In this document: piece by piece, positions 1 to 5,068 of the stretch
Position numbering within the stretch: the stretch's first letter is position 1
How the letters are laid out: the number at the start of each line of letters is the position of its first letter
Source: Acidobacteriota bacterium
GTDB lineage: Bacteria; Acidobacteriota; Vicinamibacteria; Vicinamibacterales; Vicinamibacteraceae
Assembly: GCA_013695405.1 (NCBI GenBank)
Contig: JACDAO010000767.1
Location: forward strand, 1-6,272
Length of the DNA stretch: 6,272 nt
Direction of reading: 5' to 3'
The notes under the pieces: generated by a model
What the model saw: the letters and a program-made list of their open reading frames with translations, nothing else
Database searches by the model: none
What the model was told of the DNA's origin: nothing
Translations under genes and position numbers: made by a program

Positions 1-185
1 GCCACGTCGAGGCTGGTCAGCCGGCCGCCCGGCGTGTGCACGGTGAGCCGCAACGGCGTGCGCTGGCCAATCACGGCGGTCGGCGCCTCGACCGCAATGG
101 CCGGCCCTGCCGCTCGCCCGGCGAGGAACCACACCAGCCCGGCCACCACCAGCAACACGACGAGCATGGCGAGCACCTTGCGCAT
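1..185 (-). CDS. N-terminal part of a membrane-anchored or secreted protein, function uncertain (partial)
   Basis: Reading the minus strand from an ATG at 185 gives 61 complete codons with no stop before the window edge, so the 3' part of the gene lies outside. The protein begins with two basic residues (MRK), then a strongly hydrophobic stretch at about residues 4-22 rich in Leu and Val, which is a signal peptide or signal anchor. There is no clear signal peptidase I site and no lipobox. The following residues (about 27-61, starting GPAIAVEAP) look like the first strands of an immunoglobulin-like extracytoplasmic domain. From memory this resembles the start of some acidobacterial M23-type peptidoglycan peptidases, but no catalytic residue is in view, so that is only a guess. 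Met7 (codon at 165-167) is an alternative start. No good Shine-Dalgarno sequence precedes either start. The gene diverges from the acyl-CoA synthetase, whose start codon is 24 bp away. Confidence 0.7.
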   Translation of the reverse strand, partial: MRKVLAMLVVLLVVAGLVWFLAGRAAGPAIAVEAPTAVIGQRTPLRLTVHTPGGRLTSLDV

Positions 186-209
186 GCCCGCGATGATACA
201 AGAGGGGTC
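186..209. promoter_or_regulatory. 24-bp divergent start-to-start spacer
   Basis: These are the only bases between two divergent start codons (ATG at 185 on minus, ATG at 210 on plus). On the minus strand a TATCAT -10-like hexamer (193-198) ends seven bases before the minus ATG, so a transcript from it would start at or next to that ATG and be essentially leaderless. No matching -35 box is present. The plus-strand promoter for the synthetase gene cannot fit in this gap and must lie inside the coding sequence of the minus-strand gene. I could not identify it. Confidence 0.3.
200..207 (+). promoter_or_regulatory. Ribosome binding site fixing the acyl-CoA synthetase start
   Basis: The purine run AAGAGGGG ends two bases before the ATG at 210. 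The GAGG core is a fair match to the Shine-Dalgarno consensus, though at short spacing. It supports starting translation at 210. The reading frame stays open upstream to position 36, but that part overlaps the divergent minus-strand gene and does not resemble the enzyme family. Confidence 0.6.
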
Positions 210-1742
210 ATGCTGCACGCGGACGTTCTCGCGGCCCAGGCCCTCCTGCAGGGTGCCCGTCCGGCGGTCGTGGACGCCCACAGCGGCACGGTCCGCACCT
301 ATGCCGAGCTCGACCGGCGCGCCAACGCCCTGGTGCGGGTGCTCCGCGGCCGCGGCGTCGGTCCGGGTGCGGTGGTCGGCTGGGTGGCGTTCAACCGGAT
401 CGAGATGATCGAGGCGTTGTTTGCCTGCGTACGACTTGGCGCGGCGTTGGCGGCGTACAACCCGCGCGCCACCGCCTGGGAGTTGTCGAGGAAGCTCGGG
501 CTTACCGCTCCGGCCTGCGTGGTGGTCGAGCGCGACATCCTCAGCGTACTCGGACGCGTGCCCGGGGTGCTGCGCACTGACTGGTCCGACCGGCTCGTGC
601 TCGACACCGACGGCCTCGACGGCTACGAACGCGCAATCGCCGGCGTCTCGTCGTCACTGGATGCGTCCAGCGACGCCAGCCCGGACGCCACCGCCGCCAT
701 TCTGTTCACCAGCGGCAGCACCGCGACGCCACGCGGGGTCCGGTTGCCGCAGCGCATGCTGGCCGGCAACGCGCTGGTCACCGCCACCTCGTGGCAGCTC
801 GGCCGCGACACGACCGTGGCGATCGTCAGCCCGATGTGGCATGCGGGCGGCTTCGGCGCGCTGCTGTTGCCGACCCTGACCGCCGGCGGACGGCTGGTGC
901 TGCTCCGTCAGTTCAGCGCGCCGACGTTCTGGGCGACGATGCGCCGACACGAGGTCCAACTCGCGTTCGGGGTCCCGACGCTGTGGCAGCGCGCGAGCGC
1001 GGCGCCGGGCTTCGCCGACGCTCGCATCGGGGGGGTACGCTGGCTGCTGTGCGGCGGCGCGCCGATGCCGCTGCCGCTGCACCTGCGCTACCGCAGTGCC
1101 GGACTGTTGTTGCGCCAGGGCTACGGCATGACCGAAGCCGGCATCAATCTGTGCACCAGCGACGACACCGAATGCCGCGAGTACCCGGGCAGTGTCGGTC
1201 GCGCGCTGCCGTGGGTCGAGATCTCGGTGTGCCGCAACGACGGGCAGCCGGTGGTCGAGGGTGAGGTGGGCGAGTTGCTGATCGGCGGCCCGTTCGTCGC
1301 CGACGGCTACGTCAACGCGCCACCGGAGACGACCGCCACCTTTGGCACCGACGGCCGGGTGTGGACCGGCGATCTGGTGCGCCGCGACGAGGTCGGTCGA
1401 CTGTGGCTGCAGGGCCGCGCCAAGGACGTCTTCGTGAGCAGTGGCTTCACCGTCAGCCCGGCGGAAGTGGAACTCGCGCTGCACGAATGCGCCGACCTGG
1501 CCGAGGTCGCGGTGGTGGCGCTGCCCGACCCGGATCGGGGTGAGATCGGCGTCGCCTTCGTGGTGCCGGCCCAGCCGCCCCTGGTTGCGCCGGAGCGCCT
1601 GCGAGAGGCGGTTCGCGAGCGCCTGTCAGGCTACAAGGTGCCCGCGCGGATCGTGACCGTGCCGACCTTGCCGCGGACAAGTTCCGGCAAGGTCGACCGC
1701 CGCGCGTTGATCGACTCGATGGCTCCTCGACTCGATGGTTGA
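210..1742 (+). CDS. AMP-binding family acyl-CoA synthetase / acid-CoA ligase (complete, 510 aa)
   Basis: This is an adenylate-forming enzyme that should activate a carboxylic acid with ATP to an acyl-adenylate and pass the acyl group to CoA (or another thiol) in the cytoplasm. All core motifs appear in order. The ATP-binding P-loop spans residues 164-177 (FTSGSTATPRG core). The A5 motif YGMTEAG is at 305-311. TGD at 386-388 carries the ribose-binding Asp388. The hinge motif GRAKD is at 402-406, followed by a Gly412 loop and SPAEVE (416-421). The SSGK motif near the C-terminus carries the adenylation lysine, Lys494. The 510-residue length is normal for a small or medium-chain acyl-CoA ligase. 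The P-loop is slightly atypical: Ala172 stands where Gly or Ser is usual, and Arg175 replaces the more common Lys. The start at 210 is set by the nearby ribosome binding site. The substrate cannot be read from sequence; a fatty or aromatic acid is most likely. There is no pathway partner in the window, and the next gene is a tRNA with its own promoter. Confidence 0.9.
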   Translation: MLHADVLAAQALLQGARPAVVDAHSGTVRTYAELDRRANALVRVLRGRGVGPGAVVGWVAFNRIEMIEALFACVRLGAALAAYNPRATAWELSRKLGLTAPACVVVERDILSVLGRVPGVLRTDWSDRLVLDTDGLDGYERAIAGVSSSLDASSDASPDATAAILFTSGSTATPRGVRLPQRMLAGNALVTATSWQLGRDTTVAIVSPMWHAGGFGALLLPTLTAGGRLVLLRQFSAPTFWATMRRHEVQLAFGVPTLWQRASAAPGFADARIGGVRWLLCGGAPMPLPLHLRYRSAGLLLRQGYGMTEAGINLCTSDDTECREYPGSVGRALPWVEISVCRNDGQPVVEGEVGELLIGGPFVADGYVNAPPETTATFGTDGRVWTGDLVRRDEVGRLWLQGRAKDVFVSSGFTVSPAEVELALHECADLAEVAVVALPDPDRGEIGVAFVVPAQPPLVAPERLREAVRERLSGYKVPARIVTVPTLPRTSSGKVDRRALIDSMAPRLDG

Positions 1743-1767
1743 CAGGCCGCCCGGCCACCCATAGGCT
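1739..1767 (+). promoter_or_regulatory. Sigma-70-type promoter of the tRNA-Glu gene
   Basis: A perfect -35 box TTGACA lies at 1739-1744. It is followed by an ideal 17-bp spacer and a -10 box TAGGCT at 1762-1767 that keeps the three most conserved positions (T, A and final T). Transcription would begin around 1774-1776, about 13-15 bases before the mature tRNA 5' end. The bases after the -10 are G-rich (TAGGGGTC), as in stable-RNA promoters under stringent control. The -35 box contains the TGA stop codon of the upstream synthetase gene, so coding end and promoter share bases. Boxes and spacing are seen directly; activity and stringent control are inferred. Confidence 0.7.
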
Positions 1768-1788
1768 TAGGGGTCTGCGTGCCTGGAC

Positions 1789-1863
1789 GGCGGTATCGTC
1801 TAGGGGTTAGGACACGTGGTTCTCAGCCACGGGACCGGGGTTCGAATCCCCGTACCGCTACCA
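1789..1863 (+). tRNA. trnE: tRNA-Glu (anticodon CTC), CCA encoded
   Basis: The sequence folds as a complete cloverleaf. The acceptor stem pairs GGCGGTA (1789-1795) with TACCGCT (1853-1859), six Watson-Crick pairs plus a G-U first pair. The D arm is 1798-1813. The anticodon stem CGTGG/CCACG encloses the loop TTCTCAG (1820-1826), with anticodon CTC at 1822-1824 reading GAG. The variable region is four bases. The T arm is CGGGG/CCCCG around TTCGAAT. The discriminator is A1860 and the CCA tail is encoded at 1861-1863. The gene has its own strong promoter upstream and a hairpin terminator 25 bases downstream, so it appears monocistronic. Charging by glutamyl-tRNA synthetase is assumed from the anticodon. 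Confidence 0.97.
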
Positions 1864-1887
1864 ACCATGGCGCTCAGCCACCCGATC

Positions 1888-1910
1888 AGCCCCGCCGTGC
1901 GGGGCTTTGT
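1888..1910 (+). terminator. Intrinsic terminator after tRNA-Glu
   Basis: An 8-bp stem (AGCCCCGC at 1888-1895 with GCGGGGCT at 1899-1906) closes on a three-base loop CGT and is followed by a short T-rich tail (TTTGT). The stem is strong, but the U tract is short and interrupted by G, so some read-through is plausible. The 3' arm contains GGGG (1901-1904), the only Shine-Dalgarno-like sequence ahead of the GTG at 1914. The hairpin therefore overlaps the presumed translation-initiation region of the downstream cyclase gene. Confidence 0.75.
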
Positions 1911-1913
1911 CAT

Positions 1914-3938
1914 GTGAGCCGATCACGACTGCTCTCGGCCCTCGGCTTCGGGCTGGCGGCCGGCGCCGCCGGCATCCTGCTCGGGCTGCTGCCGTTCTTC
2001 CAGGTCGCCGACAGCAAGCTGTTCGACCTGCACATGCGCTGGACGGTCGATCCAGCCCACCCCCATCCGTCCATCGCCGTCGTCGAGATTGACGAGATCA
2101 GCCTGCGCCGGCTCGAGCCGGTGGTCGGGCGCTGGCCGTGGCCGCGGCTGGTGCACGCGTCAGTGATTGATTTCCTGGCGCGGAGCCCGGCACGCGCGGT
2201 CGCCTATGACGTCAGCTTCACCGACCGCGACCGCCGCACCGGCTTCGACGCCGGCGGCCAGACCTGGACCGGCGCCGAATCCGACCAGGCCCTGGTCGAC
2301 GCGACCCGCACCGCTGGCAACGTCATCCACCTCGCCGAGGGCGTCTTCGAGGGCGCGGCCGGTGCAGCCGACGTGGACCGGCGGCTGACGGACGTGCCAC
2401 AGGGCAACTACCCGCTCGACGACAGCATCGACCTGCGCCCGGGACTGTCCGCGCCGTACGAGGAACTGGCGCGCGCCTCGCGCGCCCTTGGCCACAACAT
2501 CATGCTGGTGGACGCCGATGGTCCGGTGCGGCAGATCATCCCGTTTGCCAGGCGTGACGCGCTGTTCCTGCCGGCCCTCGGCGTCGCGGCCGCGCAGATC
2601 GGCCTCGGCGCCGCCAGTGGCGACGTGCGCCTGCAGGACGACCACCTCCGGATCGGGCCGACCCGGCTGCCGGTCCCGGTGACGACGATCGCCCGGTTCG
2701 ACGAGGACGACCGTCCGGCCGCGACCGGGCGGCGGGCCTTGATCCGGTATCGCGGGCCGGCGGTGCGCGCCGATGGCCGGACCCCGACCTATCCCACCTA
2801 CTCGTTCTACGACCTGTTCTACTCGCAGCAGCAGGTGCTGGAAGGGCAGCGGCCGCTGGTCGATCCGGCTGTGTTCGGCAACCGGCTGGTGTTCGTCGGC
2901 GCGACCGCGGTCGGCCTGCGCGACGTCTTCGCGGTGCCGCTCGGCGCGACCGGCCTGATGTCGGGCCCGCACATCCACGCCAACGTCGCCGACATGCTGC
3001 TCACGGGGCACGTGCTGCAGCGGCTCGGCCCCTGGCTGTGCGGTCTACTGGTGATCCTCGTTTCCCTTGGTGCCCGGGTGGCCGTGATGCCCAGCCGCGT
3101 CCTGCTGGGCTTGTCCGGTGCGATCGCACTGCTGGCGGCGGCGCACCTGGCCGCCGTGGCGGCGTTCGGTCGTGGCCTGTGGGTGCCGCTGATGCCGGCC
3201 ACCCTCGGCTGGGTCATTGCCGCGGGCGGCGGTTTCGCTTACCAGTACGTGGTCGAAGGCCGCGAGAAGCGGCAGGTGCGCACGCTGTTCTCGCGCTACC
3301 TGTCCAAGGACGTCTACGACCAGGTGCTGGCCAACCCGGCGCGGGCCGAACTGGGTGGGCACCGCCGGCAGATGTCGGTGCTGTTCTCGGACGTCCGCGG
3401 TTTCACCGCCTTGTCCGAACAGGGTGATCCGGAGGCGCTCGTACAGCAGTTGAACGAGTACTTCTCGCGGATGGTCGATCTGGTCTTTGCGCATCGCGGC
3501 ACGCTCGACAAGTTCGTCGGTGACATGGTGATGGCGCTGTTCGGGGCGCCGTTGGACGACGAGGCTCACGCCGAGCATGCAGTGGCGACCGCGGTGGCGA
3601 TGGTCGCGGCGCTCGACGAGCTCAATGTCGCGTGGGCGGCGCAGGGGCGACCGACGCTGGGCATCGGGATCGGGGTCAACTCCGGCGAGATGATCGCCGG
3701 CAACATCGGGTCTCGGCAGGTGCGGAGTTACACCGTGATCGGCGATGCCGTGAACCTGGGCGCGCGCCTCGAGTCCCTGAACAAGGACTACGGCACGCGC
3801 ATCATCATCAGCGACGCCACCCGCCGTCAGTTGCGGACGCCACGTCCACTGCGGCCGCTCGGCAGCGTGGTCGTCAAGGGCAAGAGCATTGCGGTCGATA
3901 TCTTCGAAGTCGTGCTTGGAAAGGGTGAGGCACCGTGA
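1914..3938 (+). CDS. CHASE2-domain transmembrane class III adenylate cyclase (674 aa)
   Basis: This membrane-bound sensor makes cAMP from ATP. TM1 is at about residues 5-27. The extracytoplasmic CHASE2 domain follows (about 30-365), with WPWPR at 74-78 and the closing HIHAN at 353-357. Three further membrane helices are at about 371-389, 397-419 and 422-447. A helical linker leads to the cytoplasmic catalytic domain (about 485-660). Metal-binding Asp493 (FSDVRGF) and Asp537 (FVGDMV), adenine-selecting Lys533, Thr607 of YTVIGD, Asn614 and transition-state Arg618 are all present, so it should be active. The Lys/Thr pair is the class IIIb pattern. The GTG at 1914 is chosen because upstream codons run through the tRNA and its terminator, and the first in-frame ATG would remove TM1. 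The start is only three bases after the terminator. The end overlaps the protease gene by four bases (GTGA). The ligand is unknown. Confidence 0.93.
   Translation: MSRSRLLSALGFGLAAGAAGILLGLLPFFQVADSKLFDLHMRWTVDPAHPHPSIAVVEIDEISLRRLEPVVGRWPWPRLVHASVIDFLARSPARAVAYDVSFTDRDRRTGFDAGGQTWTGAESDQALVDATRTAGNVIHLAEGVFEGAAGAADVDRRLTDVPQGNYPLDDSIDLRPGLSAPYEELARASRALGHNIMLVDADGPVRQIIPFARRDALFLPALGVAAAQIGLGAASGDVRLQDDHLRIGPTRLPVPVTTIARFDEDDRPAATGRRALIRYRGPAVRADGRTPTYPTYSFYDLFYSQQQVLEGQRPLVDPAVFGNRLVFVGATAVGLRDVFAVPLGATGLMSGPHIHANVADMLLTGHVLQRLGPWLCGLLVILVSLGARVAVMPSRVLLGLSGAIALLAAAHLAAVAAFGRGLWVPLMPATLGWVIAAGGGFAYQYVVEGREKRQVRTLFSRYLSKDVYDQVLANPARAELGGHRRQMSVLFSDVRGFTALSEQGDPEALVQQLNEYFSRMVDLVFAHRGTLDKFVGDMVMALFGAPLDDEAHAEHAVATAVAMVAALDELNVAWAAQGRPTLGIGIGVNSGEMIAGNIGSRQVRSYTVIGDAVNLGARLESLNKDYGTRIIISDATRRQLRTPRPLRPLGSVVVKGKSIAVDIFEVVLGKGEAP
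3921..3930 (+). promoter_or_regulatory. Ribosome binding site for the M48 protease gene
   Basis: The purine-rich run AAGGGTGAGG ends four bases before the GTG at 3935 and sits in the last codons of the cyclase gene. Either AAGGG (nine bases from the start) or GAGG (four bases) could pair with 16S rRNA. With the GTGA stop-start overlap it supports a GTG start and translational coupling. Confidence 0.6.
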
Positions 3939-5068
3939 ACGCCATCGCGCATCTCGTCTTGGTCTGTCTCGTGTTTGGGTTCGCCAGTCCTGCCGCCGCG
4001 CAGCTCGGTGGGCTCCTCAATCAGGGCGCCAGGCGCGCCAAGCAATTCAACGACTTCCGCTGGTCCAACGAGGAGAAGGCGGCGCTGGGCCAGCAGGTCA
4101 GCGAGCTGGTCCGCGCGCGGTACGGTGTGGTGCAGGATGCGGCGGTGCACAAGTACGTGACCCTGGTCGGCACCGTGCTGGCCCAGAAGAGCACCAAACC
4201 GAACCTGCCCTGGACCTTCATCGTGCTCGACACTGACGCGGTCAACGCCTTTGCTGCGCCACACGGCTACGTGCACATCACCAGGGGCGCGCTGGCCCTG
4301 ATGAGGAACGAGGCTGAACTGGCTGGCGTGCTGGCGCACGAGATCGTCCACGTCACCGACGAGCACACCGTCGACGCGCTGAAGAAGAACACGCTCAAGG
4401 GCGCCGCCGCCGAAGCCGCCGCCGGCGACAACAAGCTGATCGAGTTCCTGGCCGACGCCGCTTACAAGAACATCCTCGACAACGCCTACAGCCGTGGCGA
4501 CGAGAACAGCTCCGACCGCCAGGGCATCATCCTCATCAACAAGGCTGGATACGCGCCGCAGGGGCTGGGCAGCTTCCTGAACACGCTGGCCGAGCGCAAC
4601 AAAGGCGCGACCGAGAAGCGTGGCTTGTTCGACTCGCACCCGGAGATGGCCGCTCGCCTCGAGCGGCTCACGGCCAGCATCACCAAAGACGCGCTGACCT
4701 CCACGCAGGACCTGTCGGCGCGCTTCACGGGCGCGATCAGCTACAAGCCGGTGCCACAGGCGCAGATTGCCACCGTCGCCGGCGGCAGCAAGGGCCTTAC
4801 GGGCGGCAGCACCAGCAAGGCCAGCGGACAGAGCAAGGCCGAGCCCGAGCCGCCGGCCGAGCAGCCCAGGAAGCGCGGCTTCGGGCTCAGCCGACTGGCC
4901 AAGGGCGGCGGCAGTGAGTCCAAGTCGGCGCAGGTGGTCGGGTCGGGCGGCGCGCGAGGGCTCGATCCCGAAAAGGACGCCAAGGGTGGCAGCAACCCGG
5001 CGCTGGTCGCGGTCAAGGTCTCGCCGGCCGACATCCAGGCGTTCAAGAAGGCCGGACAGCTCACCTAG
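3935..5068 (+). CDS. Secreted M48-family zinc metalloprotease with disordered C-terminal tail (377 aa)
   Basis: This is a zinc endopeptidase expected outside the cytoplasmic membrane, probably periplasmic. A signal peptide ends at SPAAA, with likely cleavage between Ala22 and Gln23; Cys11 is not in a lipobox. The M48 core includes the NAFAAPHG segment (104-111), the zinc motif HEIVH at 135-139 (ligands His135 and His139, catalytic Glu136), and ENSSD at 190-194, where Glu190 is the likely third ligand. SHPEM carries His235, matching the additional histidine of BepA-like members. From about residue 265 the chain becomes low-complexity, rich in Gly, Ser, Lys and Pro, with a basic RKRGFG patch. 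It ends in a short ordered-looking segment (NPALVAVKVSPADIQAFKKAG). No TPR repeats are seen, unlike BepA. Related M48 proteins act in envelope protein quality control; the substrate here is unknown. The gene overlaps both operon neighbours (four bases upstream, one base downstream). Confidence 0.9.
   Translation: MNAIAHLVLVCLVFGFASPAAAQLGGLLNQGARRAKQFNDFRWSNEEKAALGQQVSELVRARYGVVQDAAVHKYVTLVGTVLAQKSTKPNLPWTFIVLDTDAVNAFAAPHGYVHITRGALALMRNEAELAGVLAHEIVHVTDEHTVDALKKNTLKGAAAEAAAGDNKLIEFLADAAYKNILDNAYSRGDENSSDRQGIILINKAGYAPQGLGSFLNTLAERNKGATEKRGLFDSHPEMAARLERLTASITKDALTSTQDLSARFTGAISYKPVPQAQIATVAGGSKGLTGGSTSKASGQSKAEPEPPAEQPRKRGFGLSRLAKGGGSESKSAQVVGSGGARGLDPEKDAKGGSNPALVAVKVSPADIQAFKKAGQLT

Noticed and set aside
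36..209. Upstream in-frame extension of the acyl-CoA synthetase gene to an ATG at 36
   Set aside because: The extra 58 residues are His- and Arg-rich shadow sequence antisense to the minus-strand gene and match nothing in the enzyme family. A ribosome binding site just before 210 marks the true start.
654..1484. Minus-strand open frame opposite the acyl-CoA synthetase
   Set aside because: Antisense shadow: Arg, Gln and Ala rich, no motifs, fully inside a gene with all expected family motifs.
1745..1756. GGCC...GGCC hairpin after the synthetase stop, as a possible terminator
   Set aside because: The stem is only four base pairs and no T tract follows. The bases are the spacer of the tRNA promoter.
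1779..1913. Cyclase reading frame extended upstream to 1779
   Set aside because: This stretch is the tRNA-Glu gene and its terminator. The frame is open only by chance, and there is no start codon between the tRNA and the GTG at 1914.
2160..3011. Minus-strand open frame opposite the CHASE2 domain
   Set aside because: Composition is typical of an antisense shadow (His, Arg, Val, Gln rich), and there is no domain or start signal. The plus strand carries clear CHASE2 motifs.
3935..4003. Lipoprotein signal in the M48 protease (Cys11)
   Set aside because: The residue before Cys11 is Val, which does not fit a lipobox, while a good signal peptidase I site follows at Ala20-Ala22.
3827..4639. Minus-strand open frame opposite the cyclase end and protease
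   Set aside because: It spans two real plus-strand genes and has no recognisable motifs.
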